In this document: positions 53,356 through 64,000 of the stretch, in pieces
Layout of the letters: every line of letters begins with the position of its first letter
Numbering within the stretch: the first letter of the stretch is position 1
Source: Platanthera guangdongensis
Taxonomy: Eukaryota; Streptophyta; Magnoliopsida; Asparagales; Orchidaceae
Assembly: GCA_039583875.1 (NCBI GenBank)
Contig: CM077147.1
Location: 156,449,846 to 156,513,845, forward strand
Direction of reading: 5' to 3'
Length of the DNA: 64,000 nt
Translations under genes and position numbers: made by a program
The notes under the pieces: generated by a model
The model's database searches: none
The model's input: the letters and a program-made list of their open reading frames with translations, nothing else
What the model was told of the DNA's origin: nothing

Positions 53356-55805
53356 CTAGTTCTGTTGTTGTTGCTGTCTTTCTTGCTTTTCTTGTTGTCT
53401 CTTCTGGTAGCTGTAAGGTTTTGGAAAATACTTTGGAGGTCTAGGTGGAGCTTTGGGATTGTTCCTTCCATATTCTCTATCATACAATATTCTCTTGGTA
53501 AGTTATTTTTCATATAGATCATATTCATAGGAGCTGTAGTGACTGTTCCTGTCTTCATTAAAGTTAACTACAAGTTTCAGAGTATCAAGAATCAGAGCTT
53601 TGGAGGTTGGACTCCAAACTTCAGAGAAATCTTGAGGTCTTCTCCTCTCAGCTTCAGAATGAGGAGTTGATCTACTGGCTGAAGTACCATTACCATATTT
53701 TGTTCTTTTGGCTTTTTAATCTCTAGAGGTGCTTGAGGAGGCATATTTGCTAGTTCTGATTCCCAGACTTCCTCATAGTTTTCAGGAGGTGGTCCTTCAA
53801 AATTGTTAGGAGGAGGTCCTTCAAAGTATTCAGGAGGAGGAGAGAATGTTGGCCTATTCACATCCAAGTGTGCAGGACAGGGTGCAGAAGTATCCATTGC
53901 AAGATCAAGGAAGAGTTGATTATGCATCCAAATGGTAGTATCATAAGTGTATAGCTTTGTCCTTTTAACTTCTTTGAGCACTGAAGTCTGGATTTCTTTC
54001 AGTTGATCATCTCACTGATTTTTCATTGTTTGTACTTGTTTCTCAAGCTGTTCTTTCACCTTATCCTCCCCCTTTCTGACTTATAGGGATAGGGTGCTAA
54101 TTACATCTTCTTTGAACTGCCCAACTTCTTCACAAGTCTTGAAGTTGCGTTCTTGGGCTTTCTTTTCGAGTTGAATCTGATTATTTGCAAGGGTAACTGA
54201 TTGGTCCATTACTTCACCAATGCTGGTAATGGTATGATCTATTGCTTTTCCTCCAATTTGTAAAAGCCTTTTCAATTCATCAGTATTGTTTTGAATTTCA
54301 ACAAATCCACGACTCATTTCTTGTTCCAATACAGTTACTTTGTCAGTTACAATTTTAAGGGAAGAATCAAAATAAGCTCTCTGAGCAGTTAGCATAGCTT
54401 CAATCTTGCTTAAAATAGAACCTTCAGGAAATATTTCAGATTGAGTAGATGGTGGAGGTTGAACTGGGACTGTCCATGGAGCAATCTCTTCAATGATGAC
54501 AGTGGATGTAGAGGTTTGCTTTCTACTGATTGTGCTTTGTTCATCTTCAGCATCTATGGGCAGTATGGAGGGAATCTTAAAGTGAAGATTGGGAAGTGGT
54601 GGTCCAGTAGATATAACAGGAGTGTCATCTTCTGAATCATGAATAGAAACAACTTTTGCATCTTGAGTATCTTCAAATGGAGATTGGGATGGTTCTTGTA
54701 CAGGAGATTTTCCTTGAGGAGACTGTGCTGGAGACTTTGCAGGAGTAGAGGGATGTTCTTCAGTAGTAGTGAAAAGAGGCTCTTTTGAAGAGAGTTCCTC
54801 TATCATCTGGTTGATAACTTCATCAGTAGACATAATTTGGTCTTGAACCTGGGCATCAGGCAGGTTTTCTATACGTGGTATACCTGCAGCAGTAAAATCT
54901 GTATGGTCTGTATTAAACAAGGTGGAAGTGGCAGCAGCAGGAGAAGAAACTGGGGCTAGAATAGCTATAACAGCTGGAGCAGGAGCTGGAGTTGGAGAGG
55001 GCTGAGCTAGATCAGATAGGGCAGGCTCCCCCTCAATAACTGGATCAGTTATCTGATGAGAAGGGGGAGATGGAGTCATGTCTACATCCTCAATTTCCTT
55101 TGTAGTTTTGTCAGATTTTTGAAGTTTAACCTCCCATCTCTGGATGGAAGTGATGGAATCTTTCTTCATATGGTGGAGGGCCATGCCCTTTTTCATGGAG
55201 AAAACTTCTGGGTCTATCTGATTCAGGTATAAAGAAATGATCCTGCCATAATTTGGACTCTTGATGCATGCCTTAATTTTGTCAAAGAGCATCATACCCC
55301 ACTGATATTTCTTCCTACATATAACTGTTGTCATCATATCAAAGAATTCTAGTGTGATATAACTTATAGAGCTTGTACTGCAGAGGAGGACGTTTCCCAG
55401 AATATCTGCTAGTAGCTTACTTTCAGCATTCATGAACTGTCTTCGAACAGTGTGAGATGATTGGGGAATCCCACAGAAACTGTATGCACATTCGTAATCT
55501 ATTTCTACTAGATCGTCTTCTTGATCTTTCACAGGTAGTTGCAGAAATTTAGAAACAGAGAGAGAGGTCATTTTTACCTTGACATCTCTAACCATTTATT
55601 TGAGCACCTTGCCATTGCGCTTGACTTTGGCATTTTGAAAGAATTCTTCGACATCAGAAATTAAAACACGGCATGGGTGTTCCAAAACAAAAGATAAACT
55701 GGCGGTGTCGAGTAAGATTAGAACGTTCCTGAAATCGTCTGAAAGTTCGCCAATCCCTGTTGAGACAAGTTCGCTGCCGATTTCGAGTTTGGAAGATGAG
55801 GCCAT
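53356..55805 (-). pseudogene. ORF3 of copia-D, decayed
   Basis: Starts MASSSKLEIGSELVS at 55805, meets one in-frame TAA (55596-55598), continues in the same frame to 54081, then shifts; the 3' end codes KYFPKPYSY and a Gln-rich tail ending at 53356. The N-terminal block aligns with copia-C ORF3 (SKFLQLP for RKVLQLP; YQWGMMLFDKIKACIKSPNY; GRIISLYLNQ). The middle is Pro/Ser/Thr-rich with a heptad-like C-terminal part. The conserved N-block, variable low-complexity centre and conserved KYFPKPY end define the family. Function unknown. Confidence 0.82.
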
Positions 55806-55948
55806 TGAGGTGGAGAAAGAAATGTGGGATGACCGACAAATAGAGAAATGGGCTTGAATGTGGCAGTCGACGGAGATGGAGAAGGTGAAGCATCTTTTCT
55901 CAAGAGAAAGGGTTTTGAAATCGGGAATAGAAAATCTTGCACTATAAT

Positions 55949-56300
55949 CTATTTATATTTTCCTTTAATTTTGATGATAAAAGATACAAATAATGTTAAA
56001 AATACCTGAAATATGGCAGTGAAGTGCCTGGGTGCCAGTAGCAAAAATTTGAACTTGAGAAAAATTTCCAACCTGATTTCTCGAGATGGATAGTTGTTCT
56101 CGAGAAGAAGATAGTTACCCCTCGAGTAGAATCTGTCTTGTTCTCGAGTAGAAGTTTCCAATTTCTCGAGTAGAGCAATCCATGTTCTCGAGTAGGGCTT
56201 TGTTCTCGGGAGCTAATTCCATTGTTCTCTAGTAAAGCTTTTGTTCTCGAGAACTAATTCTGTCGTTCTTGAGTACAAGTGATGTACTCGAGAAATGAAG
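55949..56300 (-). promoter_or_regulatory. internal CTCGAG array plus TATA-like box before ORF3, copia-D
   Basis: About ten CTCGAG-centred units (56075-56300; TTCTCGAGAA and TTCTCGAGTA forms) followed on the minus strand by AAAATATAAATAGA (55949-55962), 144 bp before the ORF3 ATG. Same layout as in copia-A and -C, built with this element's own motif. Confidence 0.6.
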
Positions 56301-56374
56301 TTCATACTTTGAAATTTTATTGATTTTGCATTATAACCAGATCTTGAACTTGCTTGAAATCTTTTTCTTCATAC

Positions 56375-59300
56375 TTATTCTTCCTTGTTGAGCATGTCAA
56401 GTTCTATTTTGAAGAACGAGAACTTGGCCTCGTCCAGCGGCTTCGCGAATATATCTGCAATCTGCCTGTCAGTTGGGACATATTGGAGATTAATGTCACC
56501 ATGCTCCACATGCTTCCGGATGAAGTGGTATCGCAGCTCTATGTGCTTTGTCTGGCTGTGAGAAACAGGATTGTTGGCTATCGTAATCGCACTGGAGGAG
56601 TCACAAAACAATGGAATGTCCTTGACCTTCAAGTTGTAGTCTTCAAGTTGGTTCTTTATCCAAAGCAATTGTGCACAACAACTACCGACATAAATGTATT
56701 CTGACTCGGCCGTTGAGATTGCGACACAATTTTGCTTTTTGCCGCTCTATGAAATTTGCCTCCTTCCAAGGAATTGGGTTGTCCCGGAAGTGCTCTTTCT
56801 ATCATCTTTGCTTCCTGCAAAATCTGCATCCGAGAAACCAATTAGTTCGCTATCATTACTTCTTGGGTACCATAAGCCAAGATTTGTTCTACCTTTAAGG
56901 TATCTCAAAATCCGCTTTGCAACATCGTAGTGAGATTCCTTAGAGTTCACTAGAAATCCAGCACACACGCATGTTAAAAACATTATATCTAGTCTATTGG
57001 CAGTAAGGTAGAGCAAGGATCCAATTATGCTTCTATACTTGGTTTCTTCAAAAGGTTTTCCTTTCTCATCCTTGTCTAGAGACATAGTTGAACCCATTGG
57101 AGTCCTCATAGAGGTTGCGTTCTCCATTCCGAATTTCTTAATTAACTCCTTGGTGAATTTTGTCTGAGAGATCAAAATTTCATCTTTAGATTGTTTCATC
57201 TGAAGTCCTAAGAAATACTTCAGCTCTCCCATACTGCTCATTTTGAACTTCCCTTGCATAAGTTTGGAAAACTTTTTGCAGAGGTTGTCGTCAGTAGAGC
57301 CAAATATGATGCCATCGACATAGATTTGCACTATCAAAATCTTACCTTTTATTTCCCTAAGAAATAATGTTTTATCTATCTTTCCTCTTGTGAACTTGTT
57401 CTCAAGAAGAAAGTTAGACATCGTCTCGTACCAAGCTCGAGGAGCTTGTTTCAAACCATATAAAGCTTTAAATAAAAGATATACATTCTCAGGAAAGTTA
57501 GAATCAACGAAACCTGGAGGTTGTTCCACATACACCTCTTCCTTTATGTCACTATTAAGGAAGGATGACTTCACGCCCATCTGATAGACAGTAAAGCCCT
57601 TAAGTGTTGCATATGCTAGGAACAACCTGATTGCCTCCAGCCTTGCCACTAGTGCATACGTCTGATCGAAGTTGATACCTTCTTTTTGTGTGTATCCCTT
57701 GGAGACGAATCTGGCCTCGTTCTTTATGATTGTTCCATCCTCGTCCATCTTGTTCCTGTGGACCCAATTTATTCCGATAACGTTCTTACCTTTGGGTCTT
57801 GGAACAAGTTTCCATACTTGGCAACACTTGAATTGATTTAGTTCTTCTTACATTGCCATTATCCAAGATGGGTCTGAGTTTGTTTCCTCAATCTTCTTTG
57901 GTTCAACGTGCGAGAGGAAACTCAAATATAAATTTTCATTAGCTGTACCTCTACGAGTTCTGACACCATCCCGGGGATCTCCTATGATTTGATCCATTGG
58001 GTGATTCTTCAAGTATCTAAGCTCTAGAGTCCTTGCATCTGGAGCTTCTTCAACCACAGGAGTGACTTCATTAGCTTGAATGATGTCTTCATCATGGTCA
58101 TCAACCTCTCCAATTGCGGTTGGAGTGGTGATCTTGATGAAATTTTGATCTTTTTCTTTAGTCGGCTCATCCAAGTTTAATTCTTTTATTCTGGAACATG
58201 CATCTTCAATAAACACACTAGAAGAGTTACCGTGTAGTTGGCTTGTCTCATCAAATACAACATGAATAGATTCTTCTACAACCATGATTTTCTTATTAAA
58301 GATCCTATATGGCTTACTATGGCTACTATAACCTACGAAAATACCTCCAAAGCTCTTTTCACTGAATTTAGTGGTGTGATACTTACCATTGTTAAGGACG
58401 AAGCATTTACAACCAAAGATTCTAAAAATATGAAATAGTCGGTTTCCTGCACTTTATTAGTTCGTAAGGTATCTTATTATGGTTCTTGATTATGAGTGCT
58501 CGATTTTGCACGTGGCATGCAGTGTTGACGGCTTCAGCCCAGAAATATTCTTGTAGTGTGGCATCACTCAACATGGTCCTGCAGGCCTCTATGAGTGTTC
58601 TATTTCTTCTCTCAGATACTCCATTCTGTTGTGGAGTACGAGGAGAGGAAAACTCATTAAAGAAACCTAGGCTTTCACTGAATTTTGTCATGGTCCCAGA
58701 CTTGAACTCTGTTTCATTGTCACTTCTGATTTTGACTACGAAACCGTTTTATTCATTCTAAATCTGCCTGACAAAATTAGTAAAGATATCAAAAGTATCT
58801 GACATATGTTTTAGAGAGCATACCCACGCAAAGTGAGAGTAATCATCAACAATAACCAAAGTATAATCCTTACTTCCCAAACTTATAATTTGCAGTGGAC
58901 CGAACAAGTCCATATGAAGTAGGTGTAAACACCTATTAGAGTCTTTGCCAATAATGCTTTTAATGATATCCCTTGTTTGCTTGCCTTTTACACATGCATG
59001 ACAGGTCTATCTTTAGCACACTTGACATTTGGGGAATCACGTACTAAATTAAGAAAAAATAATTTATTAATAGTTTTGAAATTAATGTGCTAATCTCTTG
59101 TGCCATTGATCACCAAGAGACGCACTATCTTTAGCCAAAAAACACACTGGCATAGAAGAGTATATGCAAATAAAATTTAAACAAAATATATTTCTACTAT
59201 GGTGCCTGATAGAATCGTATCCAAATTGTCTACCGATTTTATCAAGCACTTGTATGCATGAAATTCTACTATGTATCCTTTATCACAGAGCTGGCTTATG

Positions 59301-59560
59301 CTTATAATATTGTGTTCCAATCCTTCAACATAAGCCATATCTAAGAAGGATACACTACCATTAATAATCATATCGTAGCCTTTATTAATTCCTCTGTCAG
59401 AACCTCCAAAGATGACCTTTGGCCCATTCATGACTGGAGAATAATTCTGGAGTAGGCTTCTAGTATTGGTCATATGCCGAGAGCATCCACTGTCCAAATA
59501 GCAGATAGGATTTTTGGTGGCCTTTCTACATACCTGCATTCACAAATCAGTTTGCCTTAG
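56375..59560 (-). pseudogene. pol: copia-D pol: protease, integrase, RT, RNase H
   Basis: Protease CYLDSGCSRHMTNTR (59177-59539); integrase in pieces (PRTPQQNGVSERRNRTL in 58422-58691; the 58700-59100 part is heavily broken); linker VVEESIHVVFDET (57848-58285); RT with [12 protein letters not shown] and IYVDGIIFGS (56747-57748), in which the second Asp of the catalytic box is Gly; RNase [24 protein letters not shown] (56375-56668). Confidence 0.92.
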
Positions 59561-61719
59561 GAACCCTAACTCGTTTGGGTCTCTAGTTAGCATACTCCTC
59601 CTACGTGTGTTAATATTGTGAGTGGTCTTTCTCACATTATTAACTTGAGGAGTTACATAATTTCTGGAGTTAAACCGGCAATCTATAGCAAAGTGACCAA
59701 CTTTGCCACAGCACTAACAGTCAAACCTGTTGTATCTTTGCCTAAATTTCTCCTGCTTGACATTTTGAGAGTGTGGTCTAGCAGGGGGCAGGAGACTTGG
59801 AGGTAGAAGCCTCATGGTGATGGAACTCACAAAACTTCTTCTCCTTAAGAGGCTTTTCCACAACGAGTTTTACTTTTGGTGCTTTCTTGATGTTGTGACC
59901 ATGACTATAAGGGCCATAGCTTTGAAGAGTGATCTTAAGGAGCTTTCCCCTTCTCCTTGACCAAAGCTTTCTTAACAGCCTTATTATTCAGTTGAGCCTT
60001 ATTTCTCCTAGAAGATTTATTAGGAGCATCCATATGGCCTATGCCAGCACCTTTGGCCTGAGCTGAGAATTCAACAACAAATGGAATGACAGTCTTGGGC
60101 TTGGAGAAACTTTCAACAAGTTTATTTTCAACTGCAAGTTGTTCTTCTAATTCCTTGTTGATTTTCTCCTTCAGATCTAGGTGATCGAGAGCCTTATTAT
60201 ATTCTTCAATTGCAGCATTGAAGTTCTCTCTGAGTGAGTTCATCTTTGTAACTTCCTCTCTCAAAGTGCTCTCTTCAGCCTTGAAAGATTTAATCTCCTT
60301 GTCCTGAGTTTTCACAACCTTTCGACATTTATCATAAACCTTGATTAACTCTTTATATTGATCCATGAGTTCAGACTCATTTTCAGAAGAGCAGTCCTCA
60401 TGATCATGGTCAAAAGCATCTGATTCAGAGAGAGGAGTATGAGAGTTTACCTTCCCAGTAAACTGGGGTTCTTCTTCCTCATCTATTTATGCCATTAGCC
60501 CTAAGTAGACTTCCTCTTCTTCACTTGACTCATATGAGTCAGAGTCGCTGAGAGTCTTGCCCTTATTGGCTACTAGGCTTCTTTCAGTTCTCTTCTTGTT
60601 GTAAGAAGCTTTCTTCTCCTCTCTTTTTCCACCTTCCTTCTTCTTGTGAGGGCAATTAGTAATGGCGTGTCCTACCTTGTTGCAACAATAACAAACAATA
60701 TCAGAAGAAATATATTTGTTCTGTTTAGAATGATACCTATCATGGCTACTTGAGCCTTTCTTATGACGATTGCCATCATGACGTGATCTTCTGAACGAGG
60801 CATCTTTTCCTCTCCACTTTTCTTCTTGTTCAAGAACTTCTTGAACTCCTTGAAAGAAGAGAAAACTCTCTTTCTGATAGCTCTAAGCCTGAGGTACTTG
60901 GCTCTGAAGCTTCTTCTTCACTCTCTTCCTGTGCAGGAGTAGGTGATGCAGCTTTGACTTTCCTTGAGCTGTCTGCCTTCAGTGCGACAGACTTCTCCTT
61001 GAATGAAGACCTACTCTTCTCTTATTAAGCTTTTCTTGAATTGATTTGCAACTCATATGACATATGCTTTCTGAAGAGATTTTGAGGGTCAGTCTCTGCC
61101 AGCTTACCAAGCTCCCGAATTGCACAAACTTTGTTGTACCATTCCTTAGTTAGGGACCTCAAAAATTTATCATTCAATTCTCCATTAGTGAAGACCCGAC
61201 CATATACTCTTAGGTCGTTGACTATCTTGAAGAAACTTTCAAAGGTATCTGCAATTGAATCCTTAGGACCTTGTCTAAATGCTTCATACTTTTGATTCAG
61301 GAGGGATCTTCTGTCATCCCTAACCTCTTCAGTACCTTCCATCAAGATGATGAGAGACTGCCACATTTACATGATGGATTGGCAGTGAATCAGGTTCTGC
61401 AGCATAGAATCATTGAGTGCACTTGCGATGATATTTTGGCTTTCTTGTCTAAGGAGACAAGTGCAATCTCATCCTTATCAAGATCCATCAACTTCTTTGG
61501 AACTTTCTTGGTGGGATCAATAGTGGAGGCAGTCATGGGAACAAAGGTTCCTTCTTCAACAATTATAAAGATCCTTGAATCCACAGCTTCCATGAAAAAT
61601 TTAATTCTTTCTTTCCACATGAGAAGGTTGGTCTTTGTGCACAGAGGAAGCTTAGCAAAATCTTTGGCTTTGTCCACACTTGAATTACTCAAACGACAAC
61701 TTGGGGCAGATATGTTCAA
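59561..61719 (-). pseudogene. gag: copia-D gag
   Basis: N-terminal Gag domain (MWKERIKFFMEAVDSRIFII, 61390-61719; LIILMEGTEEVRDDRRSLLN, 61025-61366), then a knuckle CYCCNKVGHAITNC near 60640-60710, a coiled-coil stretch (59935-60366) and a second knuckle near 59690-59740 in which a TAA interrupts the first Cys pair. Many stops. The copia-A/C layout is retained. Confidence 0.88.
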
Positions 61720-61746
61720 GGTGTTAACCTTTTGATGAACAACCTC

Positions 61747-61758
61747 CCTATGATACCA
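61747..61758 (-). other. primer-binding site, copia-D
   Basis: TGGTATCATAGG on the minus strand, two bases from the 5' LTR; two mismatches to the iMet site. Confidence 0.82.
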
Positions 61759-61760
61759 AT

Positions 61761-63632
61761 TGAAAAATATTTAAGTTGTCTACCTAGATCACCTAGAGGG
61801 GGTGAATAGGTGAGTTCAGCGTCTTTTTGCGGAATAAAAATTGAACGACCGATGCAAAGAAAAATAAGCATGCATTCACAGATGACACCAAGAGTTATAG
61901 TAGTTCCCCAACCTTGGGTACATTCAATTTCCACCTCAGCGATCTAGCAATGCACTAGACTCAGCTACTCCGCTATTCTCGGATTTAAAACAATCCTACC
62001 ACTCGGAACAAAGTTCCTACAACTCAATCCCTCAAAATAGGATCTACACTCGGAAGAGAAACTTCCTACAAATAATTAGGAGAACAAAGCTCCTATACTC
62101 GGAGAATAATCTCCAACAAGAGTAAAATGAAATACAAAGAAATACAAACAGTATTAATCTCAGATCTGAAAACTTCAGCCCTTCTTCTTCCTTGAACTTT
62201 GAAGCTCTGTCAGAAATATATTGAAGAAGACACGGCCAAATATCTGGATCTGAAAATTCTGGACTCAACATGATCAAGAAAAGCATCTGTCGATGTAGAA
62301 GATCTTGATCTGTTGAATCACTTGCTCTGAATCTCTGGATCGAAAGCAGATCAGCGATGAAGACGATGAATAGCGGCGATTTCCGATTTTGGAAAGAGAA
62401 AACATGATTCAAAATACATAGGGGTTCTTCTTAGGGTTGGTCGATTATGATAAGATCTTTTATAGAACTTACCTAACGATCATAATCATATTAAATGCCC
62501 GACACGTGGACCAATCATTGGTTAATCACTTTTGAAATCACGTCTGTTGAAACTTAGAAGAAATCAGAAAAGAGTACAACATTTCTCGAGAAGAATGATA
62601 GTAATCGAGAAAAGGTTTTCTGATTCTCAAGAAGAATGAAGAGGATCTCGAGAAAAATACTTAGTAAAAATGTGGAGGTGAAAATCAGCAATCTCGAGAA
62701 TGAAGGAAAGTACTCGAGAAGAATTATTTTGTTCGCGAGAAGAAGTACTCTGGTACTCGAGAACAAAGAGGTATGTCGAGAAAAGATGTCTGACACTCGA
62801 GAAAAAATATTCTAGGTCTCGAGAAATATTTTCTGCTTCTCGAGAACTAAACAATGTCTTCTCAAAAAAAAATCCTTGGCATCTCAAGAAGAGGACTTGG
62901 AAAATATTCTATCTGGAAAAGAAGTAACTCGAGAAAAATGAACTTCTGTTCTCGATAAAATATTTTGTTACTTGAGAAAAGAATCTATTACTCGACAAAT
63001 GACTTCTGGTTCTCGAGAAGTAATATTGAGCTTCTCGAGAAATGATATATGGCTTCTTGAGAAAAATAAATTGCTTCTTGAGAAAAATAAATTGCTTCTC
63101 GAGAAAAAGACTTAAAAAAATATCATGACTGTAACTGAAGTAACTCAAGAAGGAAAGTCATAGTGTACTCGAGAACACATGGCTTTCTCGAGAACAACAC
63201 TAAGCTTTCTCGAGAACTACTTCTACAACTCGAGTTCATGACAAGTCTTACTCGAGAATAGACTTAAGTTCTACTCGAGTAAAAACTTTCCTACTCGAGA
63301 AAAAGTCTTGGAGTTTTTTTCTGAAAAATCAGAAAACTTAATTTCTTCAAGATATACAGCCGCCAACTTTTTTCCTATGCATTGAGTGCTTGAAAAAGAA
63401 GTGTGTCGCAATAGAGAGGCTACACATGAGTCAACACCATGGATCACACAATGAGGGATTACATTGTATGGTCCTGTGTTTGGTGACTCATTGTAGACTG
63501 ACATTGGTCTACACTTGGCAATTGTATCCTGCAAACACTCAACTAAAAATAACATTAAATACAAACTTTATTCATTTTAGTTCAACGGTGACTTCATACA
63601 AATCTGGGTTATTGTGGATGCAATACCCAACA
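61761..63632 (-). repeat. copia-D 5' LTR (1,872 bp)
   Basis: TGAAAAATAT...ACCCAACA on plus, pair of 51269-53137. Array about 62580-63300, TATA-like region near 62457-62467. Confidence 0.92.
62580..63300 (-). promoter_or_regulatory. U3 array of TTCTCGAGAA palindromes, copia-D 5' LTR
   Basis: Counterpart of 52090-52810. Several units have changed CTCGAG to CTTGAG or CTCAAG (for example 62868-62890, 63055-63080), the C-to-T/G-to-A changes expected of decaying methylated CpG. Confidence 0.85.
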
Positions 63633-63637
63633 GGTGA

Positions 63638-64000
63638 TAGTTATCAAAATGATACAGTCGAGAAAGCAATAAAGCTGATTTGCTATCACTGGCGATAGTG
63701 TACCACGTGGCAGACCACCATATGTCAGTTTACTGTGAAGCGGACCCTAAGTGGCGTTTACTTGGTCAAGCGAACACCACTAGAGATATCGGCCCGCAAT
63801 AGTGAGATACCGCCCGACGATAGCATTTTATCAAATCTATCAATGAAAATTGGACCATCCATTTCTTTTGACCAGATGATCTTGTGGCTGGGCTGAGATC
63901 CCAAATTGATAAGAGGGCTGAGGAGAAAACTCTTCTCATTTTTCCATTACCACTCTCTCTTAATTTTGAGAGGGAAAGGAAAGGAAGTGGAAGATGGTTG
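63638..64000. other. right flank, unassigned
   Basis: No gene recognised. It contains GCTATCACTGGCGATAG (63682-63698) and further GATAT/GATACCGCCCGACGATAG pieces (63784-63826) like those at 41060 and 51160, so it is part of the same older locus. Confidence 0.5.

Larger units (their letters stand above)
51269..63632 (-). mobile_element. Copia-D: complete, decayed Sirevirus-like element with CTCGAG arrays
   Basis: 12,364 bp, LTRs 1,869 and 1,872 bp, minus strand. Same gene order as copia-C: gag, pol, internal palindrome array with TATA-like box, ORF3. Its motif is TTCTCGAGAA in place of GTGTCGACAC. All ORFs carry stops or frameshifts. Confidence 0.94.

Noticed and set aside
54081..55595. Independent host gene of 504 aa
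   Set aside because: It is the middle of copia-D ORF3: same frame as the upstream piece, same position and homologous N-block as copia-C ORF3.

Overview
The window is plant nuclear DNA made almost entirely of nested transposable elements. I see no host protein-coding gene, tRNA or rRNA that I can support. Ty1/copia elements of Sirevirus type (an extra ORF after pol, tRNA-iMet primer site), a Tekay/Del-like chromovirus, a Tat-like integrase relic and a plant L1-type LINE with a DUF4283-like ORF1 all point to an angiosperm. The sequence does not let me name the species.

Layout, left to right. (1) 1-8599: copia-A, minus strand, entering from outside the window, with its 5' LTR at 6913-8599. (2) 8600-19535: an older copia relic (copia-B, minus), split by a 2.6-kb deletion-derivative LTR element (8892-11503, target duplication GCTAT) and by a 5.8-kb LINE (12148-~17921, minus). 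(3) 19536-25447: a gag-only LTR element (TR-GAG type, minus). (4) 25448-27736: low-information sequence with a decayed Ty3/gypsy integrase (26409-27075, plus). (5) 27742-40916: copia-C, minus, complete and young, with 2.1-kb LTRs that differ at about a dozen sites by eye and target duplication AAGAC. (6) 41270-50337: a complete but decayed Ty3/gypsy chromovirus, plus, target duplication AGATA. (7) 51269-63632: copia-D, minus, complete but decayed. (8) The flanks 40922-41264, 50343-51263 and 63638-64000 are pieces of one older locus that (6) and (7) split.

The most interesting signal is shared by copia-A, -C and -D. Their U3 regions, upstream of the LTR TATA box, are dense arrays of a 10-bp palindrome: GTGTCGACAC in A and C, TTCTCGAGAA in D. 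The same motif is arrayed a second time inside each element, between pol and the third ORF, followed by another TATA-like box 98-144 bp before the ORF3 start codon. ORF3 is intact in copia-C (948 aa); it has basic NLS-like clusters and no membrane segment that I can see. The palindromes share the core TCGA but differ in their arms between families, and the ORF3 proteins have diverged in parallel. This suggests a self-recognition module in which an element-encoded factor, or a co-evolving host factor, acts on both promoters. The anti-silencing VANC/VANDAL system of Arabidopsis is a possible analogue. The gypsy-type elements carry their own U3 arrays of a third CpG palindrome (GACACGGSCGTGTC-like).

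How the genes work together: in copia-C, gag (two zinc knuckles) and pol (protease, integrase, RT, RNase H) form the replication machinery, with ORF3 under what looks like its own promoter. One frameshift inside integrase is the only pol break I can see. The TR-GAG element encodes only a Gag related to that of the chromovirus and would need its pol in trans. The other elements are pseudogenes.
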